This document shows positions 44,627 to 54,339 of a stretch of DNA of 64,000 bases, piece by piece (positions within the stretch are counted from its first letter, which is position 1; each line of letters begins with the position of its first letter). A program made the translations under genes and the position numbers. Source of the stretch: Methyloversatilis discipulorum (GTDB lineage: Bacteria; Pseudomonadota; Gammaproteobacteria; Burkholderiales; Rhodocyclaceae); NCBI RefSeq assembly GCF_000385375.1, contig NZ_ARVV01000001.1:4187016-4251015 (forward strand), given 5' to 3'. The notes beneath the pieces are model-generated. The model had not been told where the DNA came from. It was given only the letters and a program-made list of their open reading frames with translations, and searched no databases.

Positions 44627-45723
44627 GCCGCCTCCCCGTGCGCCGCCAGTTCGCGCTTGCGCAACGCCGACGGCCACAGCCCGGCCGGGCGCCAGCGCAT
44701 CACGAGCACCAGCGCGATGCCGAACAGCAGCAGGCGCAGCGATTCCGGATCGATCAGCACCTTGCCGAACAGCGTCTGCTGCAGCGGTACCGCCCCCCAG
44801 CGCAGTGCCTCGGGCAGCAGCGCGAGCAGCACCGCGCCGAGGATGACGCCGGCGATATTGCCCATGCCACCGAGCACCACCATGCACAGCACCATGATGG
44901 ATTCGAGCAGGCCGAAGGATTCCGGGCTGACGAAGCCCTGGAAGCCGGCGAACAGACCGCCGGCCACGCCGCCGAAGGTGGCGCCGAGGCCGAAGGCGAG
45001 CAGTTTCACGTTGCGCGTGTTGATGCCGCAGGCGCGCGCGGCGACTTCGTCCTCGCGGATGGCGACCCAGGCGCGGCCGAGCCGCGAATCCTGCAGCCGC
45101 ACGCAGACGAAGACGACGAGCAGGGTCAGCGCAAGGAAGAAGTAGTACTGCAGATACACCCCGGGCAGCGTGAAACCGAACAGCTCCAGCGGCCGGTTCA
45201 ACGCGTGGCCGCCGATCTGCGCGGCGGCGATGTTGTTGATGCCCTGCGGGCCGTTGGTGATGTTAGCCGGCGCATTCAGGTTGTTCAGGAAGATGCGGAT
45301 GATTTCACCGAAGCCCAGCGTCACGATGGCCAGGTAGTCGCCGCGTAGCTTCAGCGTCGGCGCGCCGAGCATTACACCGAACAGCCCGGCCACCAGCGCG
45401 CCGAGCGGCAGCACCGCCCACACCGGCCAGCCTGGCGCGGCGGCGAAAAGCTGCGGAAAGGCGAGCGCCAGATGCGGGCTGGACAGCAGTGCGTACAGAT
45501 AGGCGCCGACCGCGTAGAAGGCGATGTAGCCGAGGTCGAGCAGGCCGGCGAAGCCGACCACGATGTTCAGCCCGAGCGCCAGCATGATGTAGAGCAGCGC
45601 GAAATCGACGATGCGCACCCAGGAATTGCCGAAGCCCGCGCCGACGACGAAGGGCAGCACCGCGAGCGCCACGCCGATCAGCACGACGCCCAGCCTGGCC
45701 TTCAGTTTCGGATCGACGCTCAT
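44623..45723 (-). CDS. livM: Branched-chain amino acid ABC transporter permease LivM
   Basis: This 366-residue permease has about nine helices. The conserved features are LALGLNIVVGFAGLLDLG, the cytoplasmic coupling helix RAWVAIREDEVAARACGIN and GGVAGGLFAGFQGFVSP. ATG 45723 overlaps the livH stop by four bases. The frame runs on to 46734 but that part shadows livH. Confidence 0.95.
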   Translation of the reverse strand: MSVDPKLKARLGVVLIGVALAVLPFVVGAGFGNSWVRIVDFALLYIMLALGLNIVVGFAGLLDLGYIAFYAVGAYLYALLSSPHLALAFPQLFAAAPGWPVWAVLPLGALVAGLFGVMLGAPTLKLRGDYLAIVTLGFGEIIRIFLNNLNAPANITNGPQGINNIAAAQIGGHALNRPLELFGFTLPGVYLQYYFFLALTLLVVFVCVRLQDSRLGRAWVAIREDEVAARACGINTRNVKLLAFGLGATFGGVAGGLFAGFQGFVSPESFGLLESIMVLCMVVLGGMGNIAGVILGAVLLALLPEALRWGAVPLQQTLFGKVLIDPESLRLLLFGIALVLVMRWRPAGLWPSALRKRELAAHGEAA

Positions 45724-46643
45724 GCGCGTTCCGCCACTTTCTCGCCCATCAGGCCGGACGGCCGGAACACCAGCACCAGGATGAGCACGAAGAAGGCGAA
45801 CACGTCCTTGTAATGGCTGCCGAGGAAACCGCCAGTCAGGTCGCCGATGTAGCCGGCGGCCAGGCTTTCGATGATGCCCAGCAGCAGCCCGCCCAGCATG
45901 GCGCCGCCGAGATTGCCGATGCCGCCCAGCACCGCCGCGGTGAAGGCCTTCAGCCCGAGCATGAAGCCCATCGCGTAGTGGGCGATCGAGTAGTTGGCCG
46001 CCACCATGACGCCGGCCACCGCCGCCAGCGCCGAACCGAGCACGAAGGTGAAGGAGATGACGCGGTCGACATCGACACCCATCAGCCGCGCCACCGCGGG
46101 GTTCTCGGCCGTCGCGCGCATCGCGCGGCCGAGCCGGGTGCGGTTGATCAGCCAGACCAGCGCCGCCATCAGCGCCGCCGCCGTGGCGATGATGATGATC
46201 TGCAGATCGGTGATGGCCGCGCCGAGGAACTGGTGCGGAGCTGCCGGCAGCAGCGGCGGAAAGGTGTGGTAGTTGCGGCCCCAGCCGATCATGGCCAGCT
46301 GCTGCAGCACGATGGAGACGCCGATGGCGGTGATCAGCGGCGCCAGCCGCGGCGCGTTTCGCAGCGGCCGGTAGGCGATGCGCTCTATCGTGAAACCGAC
46401 CGCCATGCAGACCGGAATCGCGATCAGCAGGCCGCCGAGCACGACGACCGGGCCGGGCAGGCCACTGGGCACCAGCAGGCCGATGGCGGTCAGCGCGGTC
46501 AGCGCGCCGATCATCACCACCTCGCCGTGGGCGAAGTTGATCAGACCGAGAATGCCGTAGACCATCGTGTAGCCGAGGGCGACCAGCGCGTAGATGCTGC
46601 CGAGCACCAGACCGTTGATGATCTGCTGGATGAAAATGTCCAC
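45720..46643 (-). CDS. livH: Branched-chain amino acid ABC transporter permease LivH
   Basis: This 307-residue membrane protein starts at GTG 46643 with the typical DIFIQQIINGLVLGSIYALV opening. A coupling segment RAMRATAENPAVARLMGVD and the GLKAFTAAVLGGIGNLGGAM loop follow. It forms the channel with LivM. livK lies 118 bases upstream on the same strand. Confidence 0.95.
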   Translation of the reverse strand: MDIFIQQIINGLVLGSIYALVALGYTMVYGILGLINFAHGEVVMIGALTALTAIGLLVPSGLPGPVVVLGGLLIAIPVCMAVGFTIERIAYRPLRNAPRLAPLITAIGVSIVLQQLAMIGWGRNYHTFPPLLPAAPHQFLGAAITDLQIIIIATAAALMAALVWLINRTRLGRAMRATAENPAVARLMGVDVDRVISFTFVLGSALAAVAGVMVAANYSIAHYAMGFMLGLKAFTAAVLGGIGNLGGAMLGGLLLGIIESLAAGYIGDLTGGFLGSHYKDVFAFFVLILVLVFRPSGLMGEKVAERA

Positions 46644-46761
46644 GAGGTGTCGAGGGAGGCCGGGAGAAGGTGGAAGCGCCGATCAGGCGCCGGCGATGCG
46701 CGCCGTCCGGCCCGGGGCCGGTACGGACGCGCAAGACTGCATTGTGCCGCTCAGTTGGCGC

Positions 46762-47964
46762 TCAGTTGCTCGGCTTGCCGCCCATCGTTTCGAGCGCCGA
46801 CCACGCACCGGCCTTCGCCTGGTACAGCGTGACCGCGCCGTCCTTGATGTCGCCCTTCTCGTCGAACTGTATCTGCGCGCTCAGACCCGGGTAGTTCAGC
46901 GCCGCCAGCGCCGGCAGGAATTTCGCCGTTTCGGTCGAACCGACCTGCTTCATCGCCTCGGCCACCACGCGCACCGCGTCGTAGGCATAGGGGGCATAGA
47001 GCTGGATATCGGTCTTGTACTTCGCCTTGTAGCGGTCGCGGAAGGCGGTGCCACCGGCCATCTGGTCCAGCGGCACGCCGGGCAGCGAGCAGTAGTGACC
47101 CTCTGCGCCCTCGCCCGCCAGCTTGTGGAACTCGACCGTGCATGCGCCGTCGCCGAACAGCATCGGCGCGGTGATGCCGAGGGTTTTCAACTGGCGCGCC
47201 ATCGGACCCGCCTGGGTATCCATGCCGCCATAGAACACGAGGTCGGGCTTGGTCGACTTCACCTTGGTCAGGATGGCGGCGAAGTCCGTTTCCTTATCGG
47301 TCGTGTATTCGCGGGTGACCACCTCGGCACCGGCCGCCTTGGCCGCCTTCTCGAACTCGTCGGCCAGGCCCTGACCGTAGGCAGTACGGTCGTCGATGAT
47401 GGCGATCCTCTTCGCACCCAGCTTGCCCGTGGCGAAGCCGCCGAGCACGCTGCCTTGCTGCACGTCGTCGGCGAACACGCGGAACGCCGTCTTGTAGCCC
47501 TGCCGCGTGTAGGTCGGATTGGTGGCAGACGGCGACACCTGGACGATGCCCGCGTCGTGATAGATGCGCGACGCCGGAATCGTCGTGCCGCTGTTCAGGT
47601 GACCGATCACCGCGTGTACGTGCGCATCGGCCAGCTTCTGCGCCACCGTCGTGCCCTGACGCGGATCGGCCTGGTCGTCCTCGCCCAGCAGTTCGAACTT
47701 CGCCACCTTGCCACCGATCAGGATCTTCTCGGCGTTCAGGTCGTCGATGGCCAGCCGGGCGCCGTTCTCGTTGTCCTTGCCGAGGTGGGCCTGCGGGCCG
47801 GTCAGCGGCGCCACATGACCGAGGCGGATGGTGATCGTCGCCTCGCCGGCATCGGCGGTCACGGCCGGCACGGCGGCCTCTTCCTTCGGACCGCAGGCAG
47901 CGAGCAGGCAGGCCGACAGGGCCACGAGTGCGGACAGCGGGCGCGACGGGGTGATCAGGGTCAT
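46762..47964 (-). CDS. livK: Branched-chain amino acid ABC transporter binding lipoprotein
   Basis: This 400-residue periplasmic binding protein of the LivK (type I) fold has a lipobox LLAAC near residue 24, so it is probably a lipoprotein. It shows the opening IRLGHVAPLTGPQAHLGKDN and the VIGHLNSGTTIPASRIYHDA ligand segment. It captures leucine/isoleucine/valine or a related compound. GGAG precedes the ATG. The gene order is livK-livH-livM-livG-livF. Confidence 0.94.
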   Translation of the reverse strand: MTLITPSRPLSALVALSACLLAACGPKEEAAVPAVTADAGEATITIRLGHVAPLTGPQAHLGKDNENGARLAIDDLNAEKILIGGKVAKFELLGEDDQADPRQGTTVAQKLADAHVHAVIGHLNSGTTIPASRIYHDAGIVQVSPSATNPTYTRQGYKTAFRVFADDVQQGSVLGGFATGKLGAKRIAIIDDRTAYGQGLADEFEKAAKAAGAEVVTREYTTDKETDFAAILTKVKSTKPDLVFYGGMDTQAGPMARQLKTLGITAPMLFGDGACTVEFHKLAGEGAEGHYCSLPGVPLDQMAGGTAFRDRYKAKYKTDIQLYAPYAYDAVRVVAEAMKQVGSTETAKFLPALAALNYPGLSAQIQFDEKGDIKDGAVTLYQAKAGAWSALETMGGKPSN

Positions 47965-48052
47965 GTGTAATCTCCGCGAGGGGCTGAAAAGGTTGTCAGC
48001 TCCGGATTTTGCGGGCGGGCGCGCGGAGCGTCAATTTTGGCTGGCCGAAATG

Positions 48053-48086
48053 ACGACGCCGGCGTGCTCAGGCAGGCCGGCGTCGT
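48053..48086 (-). terminator. Hairpin after the PEP-CTERM gene
   Basis: This is an eleven-bp perfect stem, ACGACGCCGGC with GCCGGCGTCGT, around a 12-base loop. It lies 24 bases beyond the stop of the PEP-CTERM gene. There is no T tract, so it may be a weak terminator or an mRNA 3' end. Confidence 0.55.
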
Positions 48087-48109
48087 GCGGTCGCGTCGGA
48101 AAACCGCGA

Positions 48110-49294
48110 TCAGCGCGTCCGACGGCGGCGCGCCGCGGCAATCAGGCCGAGGCCGGCGAGGAACATCGCATAGGTTTCCGGCTCCGGAACCGGCACCGTC
48201 ACGACGATGGGGTTCTGCGACATCGACACCGGGCCGGTCTCGCTGAAGGTGAGGCCGGTCACGAAGGCGGTCGGGTTCAGCGGATCGAGCGCCGCGCCCT
48301 CCTCGATGCCGAGGATGCGGAAGCGGGTGACCGCCTCGGCGAAGGTGAAGGTGACGCCGCCGGTCAGCACGTCGCCGCTGGCCACCCAGGCTTCGCCGTT
48401 CCACAGCCACAGATCGTACAGGCCGTCGCCGAAGGTCGGCAGCAGCACCGAGGTGATCGACGGGCCACTGTTGACGATGTAGTCGTAGCCGACGGCGATG
48501 TCCGGATCGATGAACACCGGCGTACCGGCGGTCACGTTGAAATCGAAGTTCCAGCCCTCGTCACTGGCCACCGGCATCAGCGGATTGGAAGCCGACGAAC
48601 CCGGCAGCTGGCCGTTGCGGATAGCGAACGACCACAGACCGGCCTCGCCGCCTGCCACATTGGTGGTGTGCTGCAGGTTCAGCACGTCGCCGGTGCGCGA
48701 ACCGGGCAGCGTCAGGTAATTGACGCCGTCACCGGCGTCGTAGCCGGCCTGCGCCGGAATGCCGCCCAGGCCATTCGAGCCGCCGCTGGCGTTACCGGTG
48801 GTCCATTCGAGGCGCTCGTAACGGAAGTCGACGTCGAAGTCGCCGCCGCCCTGATTGCGCAGCACCAGCTGGAAGCTGTTGGTCTTGTCGGTCGCTCCAC
48901 TGTAGTAGCCGACGGAATCCCAGGTCACGGCCAGTGTGTTCGCGTTCGGCGAGTGGATCCAGACGTTGCCCACGGTGCGCGTGTCGACGTCACCCCAGAA
49001 GGGCGCAATCATCGGCTGGCTGGTGATCGGGAAGGGATCTGGCGTGTAGGCACCGATCGCCGACAGGAAACTGATGTTGCCGTTGTTGTTGACAACGAAG
49101 TTGCTGAAGGTCTGGCCGAAGAAGTTGATGTCGAACGGCAGCGGCAGCTGGTTGGTCGATTGGTCGTCGTTGGCCGCGAGGAACTGCGAGCCGTAGATAT
49201 TCTCACCGACGCCGAAGGTGAGCATCGAAACAGCCTGCGCGCCGCCGGACAGCGTGGCGATCAGCGCGGGCAGGAGAAGGGTGCGGAATTTCAT
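48110..49294 (-). CDS. PEP-CTERM surface protein with a nidogen-like domain
   Basis: This 394-residue protein has a signal peptide (1-21, AQA-V), a NIDO-like beta region (NNNGNISFLSAIGAYTPDPF and IAPFWGDVDTR) and a C-terminal sorting signal VPEPETYAMFLAGLGLIAAA followed by Arg residues. PEP-CTERM proteins are recognised and cut by exosortase and join the exopolysaccharide-rich surface of floc- or biofilm-forming bacteria. No exosortase gene is in the window. A sigma-54 promoter is directly upstream. Confidence 0.93.
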   Translation of the reverse strand: MKFRTLLLPALIATLSGGAQAVSMLTFGVGENIYGSQFLAANDDQSTNQLPLPFDINFFGQTFSNFVVNNNGNISFLSAIGAYTPDPFPITSQPMIAPFWGDVDTRTVGNVWIHSPNANTLAVTWDSVGYYSGATDKTNSFQLVLRNQGGGDFDVDFRYERLEWTTGNASGGSNGLGGIPAQAGYDAGDGVNYLTLPGSRTGDVLNLQHTTNVAGGEAGLWSFAIRNGQLPGSSASNPLMPVASDEGWNFDFNVTAGTPVFIDPDIAVGYDYIVNSGPSITSVLLPTFGDGLYDLWLWNGEAWVASGDVLTGGVTFTFAEAVTRFRILGIEEGAALDPLNPTAFVTGLTFSETGPVSMSQNPIVVTVPVPEPETYAMFLAGLGLIAAARRRRTR

Positions 49295-49326
49295 CTGTAA
49301 CGCTCCGGTAATGTTCGACCGGGCGT

Positions 49327-49343
49327 CAGCAAGTCATATGCCA
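49327..49343 (-). promoter_or_regulatory. Sigma-54 promoter of the PEP-CTERM gene
   Basis: Read on the minus strand, TGGCATATGACTTGCT keeps GG-N10-GC exactly and a TTGC -12 box. Initiation near 49316 would leave a leader of about 22 bases before the ATG at 49294. Haft and co-workers linked PEP-CTERM genes to RpoN and the PrsK/PrsR pair, which agrees. Confidence 0.8.
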
Positions 49344-49355
49344 AAACGTATGACT
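49332..49355. promoter_or_regulatory. Inverted repeat overlapping the -24 box
   Basis: AGTCATA and TATGACT form a perfect 7-bp inverted repeat with a 10-base centre that contains the -24 GG. It could be an operator for a repressor or be used by RpoN activators; no protein is assigned. Confidence 0.5.
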
Positions 49356-49537
49356 TTAGTATTAGTCCTTTCGGATCATCGACCTACGCCATGTGGCGGC
49401 GGCACGCCGTTTCAGCGGTGTAAGACCGGCCGACACGACCGTCCGGAGGTGCCTAGCACAACGCCGATCGCAACGGCCCCATGTCAGCTGAAGCGATGCG
49501 TGACGCGGGTCACGGCCGGCGCATTGCGCGTGATCGC

Positions 49538-50467
49538 TCAGCTGCGCACCTTGTCGCCGGCCGGCAGCGGGCTCAGCCCACCCTCTTCACGCACGTCGTC
49601 CGGCAGGCGTTCGCGCAGATCGCTGATGATGCCGAGCGCGGCCATTAGCTTCAGGATGTAGAAGGTGACGTCGATTTCGTACCAGGCGAAGCCGGCACGC
49701 GCGCTGGCGCCGTAGCGGTGGTGATTGTTGTGCCAGCCGCCGCCGAAGGTGAGCAGCGCCAGCAGCGGGCGGTTCACCGAGTCGTCGTCGGTGTCGTAAC
49801 GACGATAGCCGCCCGGCATGAAACGGAAGTGGCCGACCGAATTGACCATGGACACCGTCTGCACGCCGAGCGCAGTGGGCAGGAAGAAGCCCCACATCAG
49901 CGCCGCACCGCCGCTGACGGTCGGGCCGAAGGCACCGGCCTGCGCCAGCAGCCAGATGAAGAAGGCGCCGGACAGCATGAGGAGCGTGTAGTGCTTGTTC
50001 ACCCAGAGGATTTCCGGGTAGCGGGCAAAGTCGGGCACGACGTCGAGGTCGGTGTCCTTGTAGCGCTCGCACCAGACCCAGCCGACGTGCGAATGGAACA
50101 GGCCATGCTGGCGCGGCGAGATCGGATCGTCCGGCGTTTCGACGTTCTGGTGGTGGTGGCGGTGCACCGACGCCCACCACAGTGGACCGTGCTGGCCGCA
50201 CTGCGAAGCGATCACCGCGAGGATGAACTGCACCGGGCGTGAGCACTTGAAGGCGCGGTGCGAGAAGTAGCGGTGGTAGATGCCTTCGACGCCGAACATG
50301 CGCAGCGCGTAGCTCGCCAGCGCCAGCCACACCAGAGGCCAGGTCGGCGGATAGACGAAAGGGGTGGCGATCGCGGCAACGAACAGGATGACGTAGCGCA
50401 CCCGTGTCTGGTTGATCGACTCGGTGACCTGCTTGCCGTACTGCGTGCGGGACGTTGCTGCGCTCAT
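49538..50467 (-). CDS. Membrane fatty acid desaturase (delta-9 type)
   Basis: This 309-residue membrane desaturase has the three His boxes HRYFSHR, HRHHHQN and HNNHHRYGAS that bind the di-iron centre, and four likely helices. It introduces a double bond into acyl chains, probably of acyl-CoA or phospholipid. It is downstream of the cytochrome c gene on the same strand but 156 bases separate them and a terminator lies between. The C-terminal region ends in charged residues. Confidence 0.92.
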   Translation of the reverse strand: MSAATSRTQYGKQVTESINQTRVRYVILFVAAIATPFVYPPTWPLVWLALASYALRMFGVEGIYHRYFSHRAFKCSRPVQFILAVIASQCGQHGPLWWASVHRHHHQNVETPDDPISPRQHGLFHSHVGWVWCERYKDTDLDVVPDFARYPEILWVNKHYTLLMLSGAFFIWLLAQAGAFGPTVSGGAALMWGFFLPTALGVQTVSMVNSVGHFRFMPGGYRRYDTDDDSVNRPLLALLTFGGGWHNNHHRYGASARAGFAWYEIDVTFYILKLMAALGIISDLRERLPDDVREEGGLSPLPAGDKVRS

Positions 50468-50577
50468 GCTCGACCTTCTCCGGGAAAAGGAATGCCGGGC
50501 GCGAGTCTAGCAAGCGGGGTATTGCAGCCGATGCGTCGAATACAGCCGGCCCTTGCCCCCAATTCGCCGGGTGAACG

Positions 50578-50602
50578 AAAAAGCCGGCCATGTGGCCAGC
50601 TC
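50578..50602 (-). terminator. Terminator of the cytochrome c gene
   Basis: On the minus strand GCTGGCC-ACAT-GGCCGGC forms a 7-bp stem with one G-T pair, followed by five T residues. It lies 21 bases after the cytochrome stop. Confidence 0.8.
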
Positions 50603-50623
50603 TTCCCGTACGCGACAGCGTGC

Positions 50624-50953
50624 TTACTTGGCGCCGCCGAGCACCCAGGCTGCCAGCGTCTTGGCATCGGCGTCCGACAGACCCGGCTGCGCCGGCATCG
50701 GCATCGGGCCACCCCAGGACGGCTTGGTGCCGGCCGGCGTGCCGGCCTTGATGAAGGCGGCAACCTTGGCTTCGGCGTCCTTCTGGCCGGCGTACTTCTT
50801 CGCGACAGCCTGGTAGCCCGGGCCGATCTTCATGTCGGCGCCCTGCGAATGACAGGCCAGACAGCCCTTGGCGGTGGCCAGGTCCTTGCTGGCGAAAGCC
50901 GGCGCGCTCACGAGCGCTGCGGCGCAGACGACGGCGGAAATCAGGGTTTTCAT
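50624..50953 (-). CDS. Class I cytochrome c (c551/c5 type)
   Basis: This is a 109-residue periplasmic cytochrome with signal peptide (1-22, AFA-S) and one haem site CLACH. An axial Met sits in GGPMPMPAQPG and an LAAWVLGG C-terminal helix follows. It carries electrons between a bc1-type complex and terminal oxidases or dehydrogenases. It has its own terminator. Confidence 0.94.
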   Translation of the reverse strand: MKTLISAVVCAAALVSAPAFASKDLATAKGCLACHSQGADMKIGPGYQAVAKKYAGQKDAEAKVAAFIKAGTPAGTKPSWGGPMPMPAQPGLSDADAKTLAAWVLGGAK

Positions 50954-51131
50954 GGTGTTCCTCGACGGAGTGGTTGATCCAACGTTCAGTGGGTCGCGGG
51001 GCCGGGCAGATCCGGCGCAGGCTCGGCGGCGCGGCCCGCAAGTCTAAGCCAGCCGACAGCGGGTGAACAAGAGCGCGCCGTGCAGCCTGCCCCGGATACA
51101 ACGACGGCCAGCCGCCGCACGTTGACCGGGA

Positions 51132-52007
51132 TCAGCGCACTGACGTTCGCCGCCAGCCGAGGCTGAGCGCCGTGCCGACCAGGATGATGACGGTGCTTGC
51201 CAGCATCGCCAGCGTCGGCCGCTCGTCGAACAGCAGATGGCCCCACAGCATGGCGAAGGGCGGGATCAGGAAGGTGACGCTGAGCGCCTGGGTCGCCCCC
51301 ATGCGGCCGATCAGACGGAAATACAGCGCATTGGCCAGCGCCGTCGACAGCAGACCGAGCACCACCACTGCCAGCAGCGGGCGCCAGGACGGCAGTTGAT
51401 CGGGCAGCGACACCAGCGCCCACGGCAGCAGCAGCAGCGCCCCGACCAGCGAAATGCCGGTAGCGACAGCGGACGGATGCACGTCGTGCAACTGTCGCCG
51501 GACCCACTGCACACACAGCCCGTAGGAGGCCGACGCGATCAGCCCGAGTGCCACCGCGTCCAGCCCGACCTTGAGTCCGCCCACTTCGCGCAGGCCGGCA
51601 AGCAGCGCGACGCCGGTAAAGCCGAGCAGCAGGCCCAGCTGCTTCGAGCGCGACAGCGCCTCGCGCCACACCCACACGCCGAGCAGCGCCGAAAAGAGCG
51701 GTGAAGTCGCGTTCAGCACCGCGGCGAAGCCGGCGCTGGAGCGCATGACGGTCTCCGCGAACAGCACGAAGGGCAGCGCCGTGCTGCCGGCACCGGTCAG
51801 CAGCAGCCAGCCGCTAACGCGGCGACGCTGGCCTGCAGCCACGTCGCGCAAGGGCCAGCCAAACAGTGCCAGCAGCGCCATCGACGCCAGCGCAAGACGC
51901 AGCCCGACCGTCAGCGGCAGACCCAGTTCGGGAATGGCGACACGGTAGAGCGCGAAGGACGCACCCCAGATCAGCGCCAGCAGCAGGAATTCGACACGGG
52001 TGCGCAC
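51132..52007 (-). CDS. DMT superfamily transporter (EamA)
   Basis: This 291-residue membrane protein has about ten helices in two EamA repeats ([18 protein letters not shown] start; [15 protein letters not shown] mid). It is probably an exporter of amino acids or metabolites. GTG 52007 was chosen as the last start before the first helix; there is no ribosome site, so this is uncertain. A long open frame upstream shadows cobT on the other strand. It is divergent from cobT across 99 bases. Confidence 0.85.
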   Translation of the reverse strand: MRTRVEFLLLALIWGASFALYRVAIPELGLPLTVGLRLALASMALLALFGWPLRDVAAGQRRRVSGWLLLTGAGSTALPFVLFAETVMRSSAGFAAVLNATSPLFSALLGVWVWREALSRSKQLGLLLGFTGVALLAGLREVGGLKVGLDAVALGLIASASYGLCVQWVRRQLHDVHPSAVATGISLVGALLLLPWALVSLPDQLPSWRPLLAVVVLGLLSTALANALYFRLIGRMGATQALSVTFLIPPFAMLWGHLLFDERPTLAMLASTVIILVGTALSLGWRRTSVR

Positions 52008-52106
52008 GGTGGGGCGAGGTCGAAGCGGGCCGCCATTGTCGCCGGCCGGCGCCCGGCCCGCCAGCCGGCTAAACTGCCGGCCTGCATCTGCCGCCGCCCG
52101 AACATC

Positions 52107-53156
52107 ATGACGCCCCGCTTCGACCTCGCCCCGCCATCCCCCGACCTGTCCGCCACGCTGCAGGCCTGCCTCGACAACAAGACCAAGCCGCTCGGTGCGC
52201 TCGGCCGGCTGGAAGCACTGGCGCTGCAGATCGGTCAGGTGCTGGGCTCGTCCGCGCCCGAGCCGGGGCAGGCGCACCTGCTGGTGTGCGCCGGCGACCA
52301 CGGCACGCTGCGCGACGCGCGCGGTCGCGGCCTGTCGGCCTACCCGGCCGACGTGACCTGGCAGATGGTCGAGAACTTCCTCGCCGGCGGCGCCGCCATC
52401 AATGTGCTGGCGCGCGAGGGCGGCATGGCGCTGCACATTGCCGACTGCGGTGTGGCGCACGACTTCGCTCCGCGCGACGGCCTGATCGACGCCAAGGTGG
52501 CGCACGGCACCGCGAGCTGGTTCGACGGCCCGGCGATGACGCCGGCGCAGTGCGCCCAGGCGCTGAACAACGGCGCCCGCATCGCCCGCGACATCGCGGC
52601 CGGCGGCGCCCGCGTGCTCGGCTTCGGCGAGATGGGCATCGGCAATACGGCGTCCGCATCGCTGATCACCCACCTGCTGACCGGCGCGCCGATGGACGAC
52701 TGCGTCGGCCGCGGCACCGGTCTGGGCGACGCCGCGCTGGCCGACAAGAAGCGCGTGCTGGCCGCGCTGGCGGCCGGCTACGACGGTCCGCGCGACGCGT
52801 TTTCGGTGCTGACCGCATTCGGCGGCTTCGAAATCGCCACCATGGCGGGCGCCATGCTCGGCGCCGCGCAATCGCGCATGCTGCTGCTGATCGACGGCTT
52901 CATCAGCTCGGCCGCCGCGCTGGTCGCGCAGGCACACGCACCGGCGCTGCGCCACTACTGCGTGTTCTCGCACCGCTCGCAGGAGCGCGGCCACGCCATC
53001 CAGCTCGAACACATGCAGGCGCTGCCCCTGCTCGACCTCGACCTGCGTCTCGGTGAAGGCACCGGGGCGGCACTCGCATGGCCGCTGGTCCGCGCGGCCG
53101 CCGCCATCCTGCGTGACATGGCCAGTTTCGAGTCGGCCGGCGTGTCGAAGGCGTGA
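52107..53156 (+). CDS. cobT: Nicotinate-nucleotide-dimethylbenzimidazole phosphoribosyltransferase CobT
   Basis: This 349-residue enzyme forms alpha-ribazole phosphate for the lower ligand of cobalamin. Motifs are [20 protein letters not shown] and [14 protein letters not shown], where the catalytic Glu is the last Glu of the final strand area. cobS follows after 31 bases. The rest of the cobalamin genes are not in the window, so it may salvage cobinamide or share a larger locus elsewhere. Confidence 0.95.
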   Translation: MTPRFDLAPPSPDLSATLQACLDNKTKPLGALGRLEALALQIGQVLGSSAPEPGQAHLLVCAGDHGTLRDARGRGLSAYPADVTWQMVENFLAGGAAINVLAREGGMALHIADCGVAHDFAPRDGLIDAKVAHGTASWFDGPAMTPAQCAQALNNGARIARDIAAGGARVLGFGEMGIGNTASASLITHLLTGAPMDDCVGRGTGLGDAALADKKRVLAALAAGYDGPRDAFSVLTAFGGFEIATMAGAMLGAAQSRMLLLIDGFISSAAALVAQAHAPALRHYCVFSHRSQERGHAIQLEHMQALPLLDLDLRLGEGTGAALAWPLVRAAAAILRDMASFESAGVSKA

Positions 53157-53187
53157 AGGACACGCCGGGCACCACCGTGACACGCCG

Positions 53188-53952
53188 ATGATCCGTCGCG
53201 AACTCGAACTGTTCTTCAACGCGCTGCGCTTCTTTACGCGGCTGCCGGTGCCGGCCTGGGTCGGCTGGTCGACTGAGCTGATGAACGCCAGCGCACGCTG
53301 GTTCCCGACGGTGGGCTGGATCGTCGGCGCGATGGGCGCCGCCGTGCTGTGGGCGACCGGGCAGGTATTGCCGGCGGCGCTCGCCGCCGTACTGTCGACC
53401 GCTGCGACGATACGACTGACCGGCGCCTTCCACGAGGACGGCTGGGGCGACGTCTGCGACGGTTTCGGCGGCGGCTGGTCGCGCGAACAGATCCTGACCA
53501 TCATGAAGGACTCGCGCATCGGTGCCTACGGCGCCATCGGCATCGTGCTGATGCTGGCGGGCAAGCTGACGGCGCTGTCCGCGCTGCCGCTGGCGAGCGC
53601 GGTCGTTGCGCTGCTGGTCGCACATCCGCTGTCGCGGCTGTGCGCGACCGCGCTGATCTACCTGATGCGCTACGCCCGCGACGAGGACCCGGACGGCGTG
53701 TCGCGCGCCAAGCCGCTGGCAGTGAAGCTGTCGGCGGGCGGCATGCTGTGGGCGGCACTGTGCGGGCTGGTGCCGCTGTCGCTGCTCGCACCGGTACAGA
53801 TCGCGCTGGTGATCGGGCTGGCGCTGCTCGTCACCGTCGCCGCTGCCCGTCACTTCCAGCGCCGCATCGGCGGCTATACCGGCGACTGTCTGGGGGCGGT
53901 GCAGCAACTGGCGGAGCTGGCCGTCTATGTGGCGCTGTGTGTGCGGATCTGA
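53188..53952 (+). CDS. cobS: Adenosylcobinamide-GDP ribazoletransferase CobS
   Basis: This 254-residue integral membrane protein has about six helices. It shows the conserved LTGAFHEDGWGDVCDGFGGG acidic motif (metal and substrate) and the MKDSRIGAYGAIGI segment. It joins adenosylcobinamide-GDP to alpha-ribazole, the last assembly step of cobalamin. ATG 53188 gives the usual short start; the frame open to 53053 is a shadow of cobT. A REP cluster follows its stop. Confidence 0.94.
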   Translation: MIRRELELFFNALRFFTRLPVPAWVGWSTELMNASARWFPTVGWIVGAMGAAVLWATGQVLPAALAAVLSTAATIRLTGAFHEDGWGDVCDGFGGGWSREQILTIMKDSRIGAYGAIGIVLMLAGKLTALSALPLASAVVALLVAHPLSRLCATALIYLMRYARDEDPDGVSRAKPLAVKLSAGGMLWAALCGLVPLSLLAPVQIALVIGLALLVTVAAARHFQRRIGGYTGDCLGAVQQLAELAVYVALCVRI

Positions 53953-53969
53953 CCGCGATTCGGCCTGGT

Positions 53970-54298
53970 GGTGAGCTTGCTCGCGCGAGTAGCCTGAACC
54001 GAAGCTTGCGGCCCGTCGCCGCCCTGTCGCGGCCAAGACCGCTCCCACAATAGGTCGGCTCGATCCACGATCGGAGCCAGAGCGCGGTTCTGTGGGAGGG
54101 GTCTTCTGACCCCGACGGCAGCCTGAATCGAAGCTGACGGACTGCAGCGGCCGCATTGCGGCCAACGCTACTCTCCCAGGATCGCACCGCCGCAGTCAGG
54201 GGCCCGGTCTTGTGGGAGCGAGCTTGCTCGCGATTGCAGCCTTCATCGAAATCTGCGGCCGTTCACCGCCCTGTCGCGGCCAAGGCCGCTCCCACAGG
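53970..54298. repeat. REP-hairpin cluster between cobS and parB
   Basis: This is a 329-base stretch of hairpin elements in alternating orientation: a degenerate copy (53971), GCGGCCAAGACCGCTCCCAC (54029, minus), GTGGGAGGGGTCTTCTGACC (54092, plus), a degenerate copy (54147-54180), GTGGGAGCGAGCTTGCTCGC (54212, plus) and GCGGCCAAGGCCGCTCCCAC (54276, minus). The intergenic region (53953-54339) has no gene. The motifs are the same three subclasses as at 26366. The closing palindromes may also end the cobS transcript. Confidence 0.85.
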
Positions 54299-54339
54299 GG
54301 CTGAGCCCGATCCGCGTACTCGTGTCGCGGGCGCTTGGG

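Noticed and set aside
44626..46734. Extensions of the livM frame upstream of its ATG
   Set aside because: The extra sequence lies inside livH and has no membrane pattern, so the true start is 45723.
52007..52107. Cobalamin riboswitch upstream of cobT
   Set aside because: No B12-box GCCACTG and only 99 bases of gap.
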